From assembly GCA_029237735.1 (NCBI GenBank), contig JAQZBU010000084.1, positions 1 through 32,584 on the forward strand: a DNA stretch of 32,584 nt, in the 5' to 3' direction. This document shows, piece by piece, positions 25,427 through 32,584 of this stretch; position 1 is the first letter of the stretch; each line of letters opens with the position of its first letter. Below the pieces are notes generated by a model that saw only the letters and a list, made by a program, of their open reading frames with translations, was not told where the DNA came from and did not search any database. A program made the position numbers and the translations under genes. The DNA is from Ramlibacter sp. (GTDB taxonomy: Bacteria; Pseudomonadota; Gammaproteobacteria; Burkholderiales; Burkholderiaceae_C).

Positions 25427-26115
25427 GCATTCGCTCCCTCGGCGGCCACGCCTTCGCGGCGCAGCTGCTCGAGCACAACGTCGCGCTTGTTGTTCAGGTG
25501 CGTGAGCAGTACCTCGCGCATCGCGTCGGCGTCATGCGCACAGAGCGCCTCGATCATCTTCTCGTGCTCATTCACCGCGCGTTTCCATTTTTCACCGTCC
25601 TGGTTGGAGCGAAAGCGTAGCGCCTGCAGCCGCGCGTTGACCTGGTTGTATGTGATGGTCAGTACCGGGTTCTTCGCGGCGGCATTGATGGCGCTGTGGA
25701 TCCGCGAGTTGAGCCGGTAATAGTTGGACAGGTCGCGCCGGGTATAGGCGGCCATCATCTCGAACTGCATCGCCTTGACCTCCGCCAGCTCGTCGTCGGT
25801 GATGCGCCTGGCGGCCAGTTCGCCCGACAGTGCTTCCAGGCCCGCCATCACCTCGAAGGTGTTGCGCACGTCGTCTTCCGTCAGCGCGACGGCAATGGCG
25901 CCGCGATTGGGTAGCAGTTCCACGAGGCCTTCGGCGGCGAGCATCTTGATCGCCTCGCGCAGCGGCGTGCGCGACACCTGCAGTACTTCGGCGAGTTCGC
26001 GCTCGTTGAGTTTGGCGCCCGGCGCAATGCGGTTCTCCACGAGCATTTGCCGCAGGCGCGTGGCCGCCTGCTCGTGCAACGCCGCGCGAGGAATGGAAAC
26101 GATATCGGCCGTCAT
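25423..26115 (-). CDS. FadR-subfamily GntR transcriptional regulator
   Basis: The 230-residue protein has an N-terminal winged helix (AATRLRQMLVENRIAPGAKLNERELAEVLQVSRTPLREAIKMLAAEGLVELLPNRGA) and an all-helical FCD effector domain (TFEVMAGLEALSGELAARR, LNSRIHSAINAAAKN, VNEHEKMIEALCAHDADAMREVLLTHL). Such regulators usually repress catabolic operons until a carboxylic acid or CoA ligand binds. The start at 26115 is chosen because the upstream frame runs into the promoter. Two matching operators (26123-26134 and 26185-26198) lie just upstream, between this gene and the divergent aminotransferase. The gene overlaps the FAD/Fe-S dehydrogenase by 4 nt. Confidence 0.92.
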   Translation of the reverse strand: MTADIVSIPRAALHEQAATRLRQMLVENRIAPGAKLNERELAEVLQVSRTPLREAIKMLAAEGLVELLPNRGAIAVALTEDDVRNTFEVMAGLEALSGELAARRITDDELAEVKAMQFEMMAAYTRRDLSNYYRLNSRIHSAINAAAKNPVLTITYNQVNARLQALRFRSNQDGEKWKRAVNEHEKMIEALCAHDADAMREVLLTHLNNKRDVVLEQLRREGVAAEGANA

Positions 26116-26122
26116 GTCGCTA

Positions 26123-26134
26123 TTTGTATGCAAA
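26123..26134. promoter_or_regulatory. Predicted GntR operator 1
   Basis: TTTGTATGCAAA is a 12-bp near-palindrome with one mismatch from the second site. It sits 8 bp upstream of the gntR start. TTGTATGCAA-like sites are usual for FadR-subfamily regulators, so autoregulation is likely. Confidence 0.7.
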
Positions 26135-26172
26135 TTAAGTACAAGTATATGACGCACTCCGTAGAGATGCCG

Positions 26173-26200
26173 TTGACAACTGCATTTTGCATGCAAAAAT
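26173..26200 (+). promoter_or_regulatory. Sigma70-like promoter of the aminotransferase-TRAP operon
   Basis: A perfect -35 TTGACA (26173-26178) is followed after 16 bp by AAAAAT (26195-26200, 4 of 6 matches to TATAAT). The second GntR operator covers the spacer and the -10, so bound repressor would block polymerase. The aminotransferase start is 26 bp downstream of the -10. Confidence 0.5.
26185..26198. promoter_or_regulatory. Predicted GntR operator 2
   Basis: TTTTGCATGCAAAA is a perfect 14-bp palindrome whose 12-bp core differs from operator 1 by a single base. Its centre is 63 bp from the centre of operator 1, close to six helical turns. It overlaps the spacer and -10 of the likely promoter. 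Confidence 0.75.
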
Positions 26201-26226
26201 GCGTCGCAACCTGAAAGATTTCCGTC

Positions 26227-27477
26227 ATGTTGACGCTCGACTTCCATCCCACCGGCCGCCACTTCCTGCAGATACCGGGCCCGTCACCGGTGCCCGACCG
26301 CATCCTGCGCGCGATGAGCCTGCCGACCATCGATCATCGCGGCCCCGAGTTCGGCGCGCTGGGCTTACGGGTGTTGGGCGGCATTGCCAGGATGTTCCAG
26401 ACCCGGCACCCGGTTGCGATCTACCCTGCCTCAGGCACGGGAGCATGGGAGGCGGCGCTGGTCAATGTGCTGAGCCCCGGCGACGCGGTGCTGATGTTCG
26501 AGACCGGTCACTTCGCGAGCTTGTGGAATCGCATGGCGACGCGGCTGGGGTTGAACACCGAAGTGCTGGCGTACAAGGGCAAGGACGACAAGCTGCCCAA
26601 TGCCCCCGGATGGCGCCGCGGCGTACAGGCGGACATGATCGAGGAGCGGCTGAAGGCCGACACGCAGCATGCGATCAAGGCCGTGTGCGTGGTCCACAAC
26701 GAGACCTCGACCGGCGTCACGAGCGACATCCGCGCGGTGCGCCTTGCGATCGACGCCGCGAAACATCCGGCGCTGTTGCTGGTGGACAGCATCTCGGGCC
26801 TTGCCTGCGCCGATTACCGCCACGACGAGTGGGGCGTGGACGTCACCATCGGCGGCTCGCAGAAGGGCCTGATGCTGCCGCCGGGCATCAGTTTCAACGC
26901 GCTCTCGCCTAGGGCCATCGAAGCGAGCAAGACCGCAAAGCTGCCCAAGGCGTTCTGGGCCTGGGACGAGATCGTGGAAATGAACAAGGGCGGCTATTGG
27001 CCCTACACGCCCAACACCAACCTGCTATATGGCCTGGCCGAAGCCTGCGACATGTTGCTGGCACCCGAGCACGGCGGCCTGGCTGCCGTCTTTGCGCGGC
27101 ACGAGCGTTGGGGCGAGGGTGTGCGCGCCGCGGTGACGGCCTGGGGCCTCGAAATCCAGTGTGCCGATCCCTCCGTGTATTCACCCGTGCTGACCGGCGT
27201 CATGATGCCCGAGGGGGTGGACGCCGACGCGGTGCGCAAGATCGTCTATGAGCGGTTCGACTGCTCGCTGGGCACGGGCCTGGGCAAGGTCAAGGGGCGG
27301 ATGTTCCGCATCGGCCACCTGGGCGACTGCAACGATCTCACTCTCATGGCCGCGCTGGCGGGTTGCGAGATGGGGCTGAAGCTCGCGGGCGTGAAGCTAG
27401 CCGGCTCCGGCGTGCAGGCGGCGATGGATTTCTTTGCCTCGCATCCGGCACGGGTGCCGATGCCGAAGGCGGCATGA
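26227..27477 (+). CDS. Class V aminotransferase (serine/alanine-glyoxylate aminotransferase-like)
   Basis: The 416-residue PLP enzyme opens GRHFLQIPGPSPVPDRILRAM with TIDHRGPEF, the substrate-end motif of alanine- or serine-glyoxylate aminotransferases. It has YPASGTGAWEAAL, VVHNETSTGV and LLVDSISGLACADYRHDEWGVDV, then GSQKGLMLPPG containing the PLP lysine. KVKGRMFRIGHLGDCN near the C-terminus is also family-typical. Members transfer an amino group to glyoxylate or pyruvate. It is the first gene downstream of the GntR-controlled promoter, followed after 28 nt by dctP. The exact amino donor is not readable from the sequence. It links the pathway to glyoxylate or another 2-oxoacid. Confidence 0.9.
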   Translation: MLTLDFHPTGRHFLQIPGPSPVPDRILRAMSLPTIDHRGPEFGALGLRVLGGIARMFQTRHPVAIYPASGTGAWEAALVNVLSPGDAVLMFETGHFASLWNRMATRLGLNTEVLAYKGKDDKLPNAPGWRRGVQADMIEERLKADTQHAIKAVCVVHNETSTGVTSDIRAVRLAIDAAKHPALLLVDSISGLACADYRHDEWGVDVTIGGSQKGLMLPPGISFNALSPRAIEASKTAKLPKAFWAWDEIVEMNKGGYWPYTPNTNLLYGLAEACDMLLAPEHGGLAAVFARHERWGEGVRAAVTAWGLEIQCADPSVYSPVLTGVMMPEGVDADAVRKIVYERFDCSLGTGLGKVKGRMFRIGHLGDCNDLTLMAALAGCEMGLKLAGVKLAGSGVQAAMDFFASHPARVPMPKAA

Positions 27478-27505
27478 CATTCAGGTTAACGAAGGAGACA
27501 ATCAA

Positions 27506-28404
27506 ATGACGAAGTTCACTTTCCCATTGATAGCGGCTGCGGCGATGGCCGTCTTTTCCGGAGGCTCCCTGGCGCAGGTCGAGCTCAAGCTCGGCCACGT
27601 CGGCGAGCCCGGCTCGCTGTTCCAGACCAGCGCGGACGAATACGCCAAGCGCGTGAACGCCAAACTGGCACCGTGGACATGGCCGTGCCTTCCACCGTGA
27701 TGACTTCCGAGGTGGACCAGTTCGGCCTTTTCGAGCTGCCCTACATCGTGAAGGACCGCGCGCACATGGCCCGCATCGAGAAGGAAGTGTTCTGGCCCAG
27801 CATGGCGCCCGAGACCGAGAAAAAGGGCCTGAAGGTTCTGGCCGTGTGGGAGAACGGCTATCGCCACATCACCAACAACAAGAAGCCCATCAAGACGCCG
27901 GAAGACCTGAAGGGCATCAAGCTGCGCGTGCCCGAAGGCAAGTGGCGCGTGAAGATGTTCCAGGAATACGGCGCCAACCCGAGCCCCATGAAGTTTTCCG
28001 AACTCTTCACCGCGCTGCAGACCGGCGTGATGGACGGCCAGGAAAACCCCTTCACTCAAATCTACTCGGCCAAGCTGCAGGAAGTGCAGAAGTTCCTGTC
28101 GCTGTCCGGCCACGTGTACACGCCCGCCTACCTGGTCGTGGGCTCGAAGAAATATGCCACGCTGCCGGCCGACGTGCGCAAGGTGCTCGAGGACACGGCG
28201 CGCGAGACCCAGGCCTTCGTCTATGCCACTGCCGCCCGGGAAGAGGGCGAGCTGCTGGGCAAGCTCAAGGCCGCGGGCATGCAGGTGAACGAGGTGGACA
28301 AGAATGCCTTCATCGCCGCCAGCAAGGCCATCTATGACGACTTCGGCAAGGAAGTCGCCGGCGCCAAGCCGCTGATCGACAAAGCGGTGGCGCTCGGTAA
28401 ATGA
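27506..28404 (+). pseudogene. dctP: TRAP transporter solute receptor DctP, frameshifted by a deletion
   Basis: A start with a GGAG site opens MTKFTFPLIAAAAMAVFSGGSLAQ (signal peptide) and VELKLGHVGEPGSLFQTSADEYAKRVNAKLA. The frame then leaves the family and stops at 27700. A second frame picks up at TVDMAVPSTVMTSEVDQFGLFELPYIV and runs intact to 28404. The junction is at about 27665-27672. Family members carry about 25 residues between these blocks (a segment of the type SSQLGGDKEMLQ), so a short deletion that is not a multiple of three is present. A CTGG stretch at the join would also occur in the usual KLGT codons, so short-repeat slippage is plausible. Residues of the second frame are well conserved, so decay is recent or the lesion is an assembly artefact. 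Confidence 0.85.
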
Positions 28405-28949
28405 CGAAGGCCCGCGAAGTCCTCCCCGCCAGCAGCGCGATGCACCGCTTTCGCGAGCGGTACGCGCTGTTCCTCGAATGGGTCGTGATGGCCCTCATGA
28501 TCATCCTGTCTGCGGAAGTCACGCTCGGCGTCGTCTTCCGCGCGGCGGGCAGCTCGCTGGTCTGGTATGACGAGGTCGCCTCGGTGCTGCTGGCGTGGCT
28601 CACGTTCTACGGCTCCGCGCTGGCTTCGGTCAAGCGCGCGCACATCGGCTGCCCGGAGGTGGTCGAGCAGTTCCCGCCGCGGTTGCAGCACGTGCTGGGC
28701 ATCTTCACGCAGCTGCTGGTGATCGCCTTCTTCGCCCTTTTGTGCTGGGTGGGAATCTCGATCATGCCCGCCCTCGTGGGTGATGCGTTGGTGAGCCTGC
28801 CCTGGGTGCCGATGAACGTCGTACAGTCGGTGATCCCGATTTCCTCGGCGCTGATCCTGGTGGGGGAGACGATGTTTCTGATCGACCTGGTCGCGCACCG
28901 CAGGCCCGCCACGGACCATGCGGTGCCCATGGTCGACGGCACGCACTGA
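28401..28949 (+). CDS. dctQ: TRAP transporter small membrane subunit DctQ
   Basis: The 182-residue protein has four predicted membrane helices: YALFLEWVVMALMIILSAEVTLGVVF, EVASVLLAWLTFYGSAL, VLGIFTQLLVIAFFALLCWVGISI and VPMNVVQSVIPISSALILVGETMFLI. The VWYDEVASVLLAWLTFYGSALASVKRAHIG block is the DctQ signature region. In TRAP transporters it works with DctM and a periplasmic DctP to take up organic acids by sodium-coupled symport. The start overlaps the dctP stop as ATGA. It appears intact although both partners are frameshifted. Confidence 0.9.
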   Translation: MTKAREVLPASSAMHRFRERYALFLEWVVMALMIILSAEVTLGVVFRAAGSSLVWYDEVASVLLAWLTFYGSALASVKRAHIGCPEVVEQFPPRLQHVLGIFTQLLVIAFFALLCWVGISIMPALVGDALVSLPWVPMNVVQSVIPISSALILVGETMFLIDLVAHRRPATDHAVPMVDGTH

Positions 28950-28961
28950 GCGGGAGCCGAC

Positions 28962-30241
28962 ATGGGAATCATGCTCCTGCTATTCGCGGCCGTGCTCGCG
29001 CTGGTGCTGGTCAACGTGCCGATCGCCGTGTCTCTGGGTATCGTGGCCATCGTGGCGATGCTGGTGAGCCACGGGCTCGACTCGTTGCCCAACATGGCGC
29101 TGGTCATCTACAACGGCGCCACCAACTTCCCGCTGCTCGCGATCCCGCTGTTCATCCTGGCCGGCGCGATCATGAACGCGTCGGGCATCTCGCGCCGGCT
29201 GATCGCTTTCGCGTCGGCGCTGTTCGGCTGGGTGCGCGGCGGTCTCGCCCACGTGTCGATCGGCGCTTCGCTGTTCTTCGCGGAGATCTCCGGCTCCGCA
29301 GTGGCCGACGTGGCGGCATTGGGCTCCATCCTGATCCCCGGCATGAAGGCCAAGGGCTATCCGAGCGCGTTCGCCGCGGCGGCGATGTCCTCGGCCGCCA
29401 CGCTGGCCGTGATCATCCCGCCCTCGATCCCGATGATCCTGTACGCGGTGATGGCCGAAACGTCGGTGGTGCAGCTGTTCGTCGCGGGCATCGTGCCGGG
29501 GCTGATCGGCGCCGCCGGCCTGATGGGCACGGCGACCTTCCTCGCGCGCCGCTACAACCTGCCGCGCGAGGACAAGTTCTCGATCAAGCGGGTGGCGTCG
29601 ACCGGCCGCGATGCGCTCTGGGCCTTCCTGCTGCCCATCATCATCCTGGGCGGCATCTTCGGCGGCTGGGTGACGGCCACCGAAGGCGCGGCGCTGGCGG
29701 TGGTGGCGGCGCTGTTCGTCGGCCTCGTGATCTACCGCGAGCTCGACGTCAAGCACCTGCGAGCCGCGGTGATGGAAGGCGGCGTACAGACGGCGGTGGT
29801 GATGCTGCTGGTGGCGACGAGCGCGCTGCTGGGCACGTACCTCACCGAAGTTCAGGCCCCTCAGGCCCTCGCCAAGGCGGTATCGGACTTCACCTCGAAC
29901 AAGTGGGTGGTGCTGGCGCTGCTGAACGTCCTGTTCCTGTTCCTGGGCATGTTCCTGCAGCGGCGATCATCCTGGTCGTGCCGATCGTGATGCCGCTGGT
30001 GCGTTCGGTCGGCATCGACCCGGTGCACTTCGGGCTGATCGTGACGATCAACCTCGGCATCGGCCAGCAGACGCCGCCCGTGGCGAGCGTGCTGATGGTC
30101 GCCAGCTCGATCGCCAAGGCCTCGGTGTGGGAAGTCACGCGCGTCAACGTGTGGTTCATCGGCACCCTGCTCATCGTGCTGGCGCTGGTGACCTATGTGC
30201 CGGTTACCGGCATGGGCCTCGTTAACCTCTTCTACCGCTAG
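28962..30241 (+). pseudogene. dctM: TRAP transporter large permease DctM, frameshifted near the 3' end
   Basis: The frame from 28962 encodes about 332 family-like residues with many membrane helices (AVLALVLVNVPIAVSLGIVAI, LFILAGAIMNASGISRRLI, FFAEISGSAVADVAALGSI, SSAATLAVIIPPSIPMI). It breaks after LFLFLGMFL at about 29957 and stops at 29990. A second frame resumes with AAIILVVPIVMPLVRSVGIDPVHFGLIVTINLGIGQQTPPVA and ends at 30241. Family members read MFLHSAAAIILVVP here, so about 7 nt (or another number leaving remainder 1 on division by 3) have been lost at 29958-29960. Everything else looks intact. With dctP, this is the second frameshift in one three-gene transporter. Confidence 0.87.
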
Positions 30242-30258
30242 TACAGGGAAAGAACGAA

Positions 30259-31464
30259 ATGAACGACCGACCACTGCCCCTGGCGGGCGTGAAAGTCCTC
30301 GACATCAGCCAGGTGATGGCGGGGCCCTACGCCTGCATGTTGCTCGCCGACCTGGGCGCCGACGTGATCAAGATCGAGCCGCCGGGCCACGGCGACCAGA
30401 CGCGCGGCTCCATGGGGTTCAAGATGAAGGGCGCCGACAGCATGGGCTTCCTGAACATGAACCGCAACAAGCGCAGCGTCACGCTCAACCTGAAGTCGCA
30501 GGCCGGGCGCGAGATCCTGCTGCGGCTCGCGAAGGACGCCGACATCCTGATCGAGAACTACCGGCCGGGTGCGATGAAGCGCCTGGGCCTGGGCTACGAC
30601 GACCTGAAAGGCATCAACCCGCGCCTGGTCTACACCAGCATCTCGGGCTTCGGACAGACCGGCCCCTGGTCGGACCGGCCGGGGTTCGACTTGATGGCGC
30701 AGGCGATGTCGGGCGTGATGAGCGTCACGGGCTATCCCGGCGGGCCGCCCGTGAAGGCCGGCGTTCCGGTGGCCGACATCGGCTGCGCGCTGTTCGCCAT
30801 CTACGGGACGCTGGCCGCCTACATCGGCGCGAAGGCGAGCGGGCAGGGCCAGTACATCGACGCATCGCTGTTCGACTCGGCGCTGGCGTTCTCGGTGTGG
30901 GACATCTGCGATTACTGGGGCACGGGCAAGCCGCCCGAGCCGCTGGGCACGTCCAACAAGATGACGGCGCCCTACCAGGCGATGCAGAGCAGCGATGGCT
31001 GGTTCGTGATGGGCGCGAACAACCAGAAGCTGTGGGTGCAGCTGTGCACGCTGATGGACCGCAAGGAGCTGCTGGAGGACCCACGCTTTTCCAACATCTC
31101 CCAGCGGCTGGCCAACCGTGCGGCGCTGGAAGAGGAGCTGGAAAAAACCTTCCTTCAACGGCCCAAGGATTACTGGGTGGAGACGCTGCTGGCCGCGGGC
31201 ATCCCCGCGGGGCCGATCCTTACGTACCCCGAAGCCTTCGAGGGCGAGCATGGAACCGCCCGCCACATGAAGATGGAGATCGACCATCCGGTGGAAGGCA
31301 AGGTGCCAAACATCGGTTTCGCGGTCAAGCTGTCCGGCACGCCGCAGCAGGTGCGCCGCCACCCACCGCTGCTGGGCGAGCACAACAGGGAGGTGCTGGC
31401 TGAACTGGGCATCGGCGACGAGGAATGCGCGCGGCTGGAAGCACAAGGGGCCTTCGCGCCATGA
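30259..31464 (+). CDS. CaiB/BaiF family CoA-transferase (class III)
   Basis: The 401-residue protein starts LAGVKVLDISQVMAGPYACMLLADLGADVIKIEPPGHGD, the family opening. It continues with FLNMNRNKRSVTLNLKSQAGREILLRLAKDADILIENYRPG and contains GQYIDASLFDSALAF, where the Asp after I is the expected catalytic nucleophile that forms a mixed anhydride. It should move CoA from one carboxylate (often succinyl-CoA) to another, activating the acid imported by the TRAP system. The start lies 17 nt after dctM. The crotonase gene overlaps its end by ATGA. The acid substrate is unknown. Confidence 0.92.
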   Translation: MNDRPLPLAGVKVLDISQVMAGPYACMLLADLGADVIKIEPPGHGDQTRGSMGFKMKGADSMGFLNMNRNKRSVTLNLKSQAGREILLRLAKDADILIENYRPGAMKRLGLGYDDLKGINPRLVYTSISGFGQTGPWSDRPGFDLMAQAMSGVMSVTGYPGGPPVKAGVPVADIGCALFAIYGTLAAYIGAKASGQGQYIDASLFDSALAFSVWDICDYWGTGKPPEPLGTSNKMTAPYQAMQSSDGWFVMGANNQKLWVQLCTLMDRKELLEDPRFSNISQRLANRAALEEELEKTFLQRPKDYWVETLLAAGIPAGPILTYPEAFEGEHGTARHMKMEIDHPVEGKVPNIGFAVKLSGTPQQVRRHPPLLGEHNREVLAELGIGDEECARLEAQGAFAP

Positions 31465-32249
31465 ACGACACCGCGCGCGAGGGGCAAGTGCGCCTGGACA
31501 TCGATGGCAGTGTCGCGACCATCGTGTTCGACAGGCCGGCCGCGCGCAACGCGATGACCTGGTCGATGTACGAGCAACTGGGTGCGATCTGCGATCGCCT
31601 TGCCGTCGAACCGGGCGTGCGCGTGGCCTGCCTGCGCGGCGCGGGCGGCGAAGCGTTCGTCGCCGGCACCGACATCGAACAGTTCAGGACATTCAAGGAC
31701 GGGCAAGACGGCGTGAACTATGAGCGCCGCATCGATGAAGGCGTGGCGCGCCTGGAGGCGCTGCCGATGCCCACGGTCGCCGTGATCGAAGGCTGGGCGG
31801 TGGGCGGCGGCTTGGCCATTGCGGCGGCTTGCGACATCCGCATCGCGACGCCCTCGGCGCGGCTGGGTGTGCCGATTGCAAGGACGCTCGGCAATTGCCT
31901 GTCGGCGGCGAATCTCGCGCGCCTGGTAGCCGCGTTCGGCCGGCCGCGCGTGCAGCGCATGCTGGTCGGCGCGGAGATTCTCTCGGCCGATGAGGGTTTG
32001 GCCTGCGGCTTCCTGGCGGAACTGGTGCCCGCCGACGGAATCAACGCGGCAGCGGTGGCGCTGTGCAAGCGCGTCGCCTCGCTCGCGCCGGTGACGCAGG
32101 CGGTCACCAAGGAGGCGCTGCGGCGCCTGTTGGTGCAGAACCTGCCGGATGTCGAGGACCTCATCGTGCGCGCCTATGGCAGTGAAGATTTTCGCGAGGG
32201 CGTGGAAGCGTTTACGCAGAAGCGCGGGCCCGTTTGGCGCGGGCGATAA
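31461..32249 (+). CDS. Crotonase-fold (enoyl-CoA hydratase/isomerase family) protein lacking both usual catalytic Glu
   Basis: The 262-residue protein has the crotonase CoA-binding pattern (VATIVFDRPAARNAMTW, GGEAFVAGTDIEQF) and the oxyanion-hole region IEGWAVGGGLAIAAACDIRIAT. In enoyl-CoA hydratases the catalytic Glu144 follows two residues after GGG, and Glu164 lies in QPE. Here these positions are A119 (GGGLA) and I139 (GVPIA). It is therefore unlikely to hydrate enoyl-CoA by the standard mechanism and may be an isomerase, a C-C lyase, a hydrolase or another crotonase activity. It is coupled to the CoA-transferase by an ATGA overlap, so it should act on the CoA-thioester made by that enzyme. 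Confidence 0.85.
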   Translation: MNDTAREGQVRLDIDGSVATIVFDRPAARNAMTWSMYEQLGAICDRLAVEPGVRVACLRGAGGEAFVAGTDIEQFRTFKDGQDGVNYERRIDEGVARLEALPMPTVAVIEGWAVGGGLAIAAACDIRIATPSARLGVPIARTLGNCLSAANLARLVAAFGRPRVQRMLVGAEILSADEGLACGFLAELVPADGINAAAVALCKRVASLAPVTQAVTKEALRRLLVQNLPDVEDLIVRAYGSEDFREGVEAFTQKRGPVWRGR

Positions 32250-32328
32250 GAACGCCAATCCTTCTCTACACGGGGCGAAGCGGCAACGTCCTACAGCGCC
32301 CGTCGTCCGCGCTGCCTACGATGGCATC

Positions 32329-32532
32329 ATGAAAACGCCACTCGCGTCACCTCCCGAAGACCTCGCGGAATCCGCCGCGGGCGAGGAAGACCCGGGCTCG
32401 GCCATCGACCTCGCGATCGCAAACGGCGAGGGCAACTGCCCGCAGTGCGGCGGCAGCGGGAGACTGGCCGGGCTCGAGTGCAGCATGTGCCAGGGGACGG
32501 GCAAGGTCACGCCGGGCGCAGGGGCGCCCTGA
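32329..32532 (+). CDS. Small CXXCXG zinc-finger-like protein
   Basis: The 67-residue product ends with two CXXCXGXG units, CPQCGGSG and CSMCQGTG, as in the zinc-binding domain of DnaJ. Nothing else of DnaJ is present. The acidic N-terminal half (PPEDLAESAAGEEDPG) has no recognisable domain. Such short DnaJ-finger-like proteins are found in Burkholderiales as hypotheticals. The start is chosen at ATG 32329. It lies 79 nt after the crotonase stop without a clear promoter. Confidence 0.7.
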   Translation: MKTPLASPPEDLAESAAGEEDPGSAIDLAIANGEGNCPQCGGSGRLAGLECSMCQGTGKVTPGAGAP

Positions 32533-32584
32533 CGCGCCGCCGGGCTCCTGTGCGTCAATGCCCGCCACTGCTGCCTCTGCCGCT

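Noticed and set aside
30238..31446. A 402-residue minus-strand frame opposite the CoA-transferase
   Set aside because: No motif, biased composition, and full overlap with a well-conserved sense gene.

Overview
The window reads as chromosome of a high-GC betaproteobacterium, most like a Comamonadaceae member (Variovorax/Ramlibacter/Polaromonas type). This rests on protein character, on pervasive ATGA start/stop overlaps, on a Bug-type (TctC) receptor and a TRAP system, on the fnr-hemN-safE order, and on G+C-rich palindromic dispersed repeats. Identifications come from motif recognition without database searches. No tRNA, rRNA, CRISPR array or transposase gene was seen.

Layout. (1) 1-4905, plus strand: the 3' end of pqqE, then a tightly overlapping operon for the ABC system that accompanies PQQ-dependent alcohol oxidation (ATPase, beta-propeller, substrate-binding protein, ABC-2 permease), ending in a TctC/Bug receptor. 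(2) 4906-8107: a quinoprotein alcohol dehydrogenase with a lanthanide-type Asp-x-Asp motif and a HiPIP gene one base behind it (minus strand), plus a small secreted protein (plus strand). This block is bracketed by a perfect 34-bp repeat in inverted orientation. (3) 8108-10952: an FNR regulator, divergent hemN and a safE fragment, with two FNR-type boxes between fnr and hemN. (4) 11138-16647: a 1433-residue hybrid histidine kinase overlapping a REC-histidine kinase. (5) 16630-22276: an MBL/beta-CASP RNase, homospermidine synthase with a PuuB-like amine oxidase, a SnoaL-like protein, a YegP-like protein and a GNAT. (6) 22298-32249: a catabolic locus arranged around a FadR-type GntR regulator. 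One arm is a giant FAD/Fe-S D-2-hydroxyacid dehydrogenase. The other is a class V aminotransferase, a TRAP transporter, a CaiB/BaiF CoA-transferase and a crotonase. (7) A small CXXCXG protein closes the window.

Two themes stand out. First, at least five genes carry internal deletions or frameshifts relative to their families: the ABC ATPase lacks its Q-loop segment, the alcohol dehydrogenase lacks roughly 65-70 residues, hemN and safE are joined at a deletion, and dctP and dctM are frameshifted. This is either real decay or an assembly defect that collapses short segments. Second, palindromic dispersed repeats sit inside reading frames. Two lie just after start codons in the PQQ-ABC operon and one lies in frame inside the FAD/Fe-S dehydrogenase.

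How the genes may work together. Regions 1 and 2 form an alcohol-oxidation module (PQQ synthesis, transport, periplasmic dehydrogenase, possible HiPIP electron carrier). Region 3 is an oxygen-responsive haem module. Region 6 looks like uptake and CoA-dependent breakdown of an unidentified small organic acid, probably repressed through two matched GntR operators 63 bp apart.
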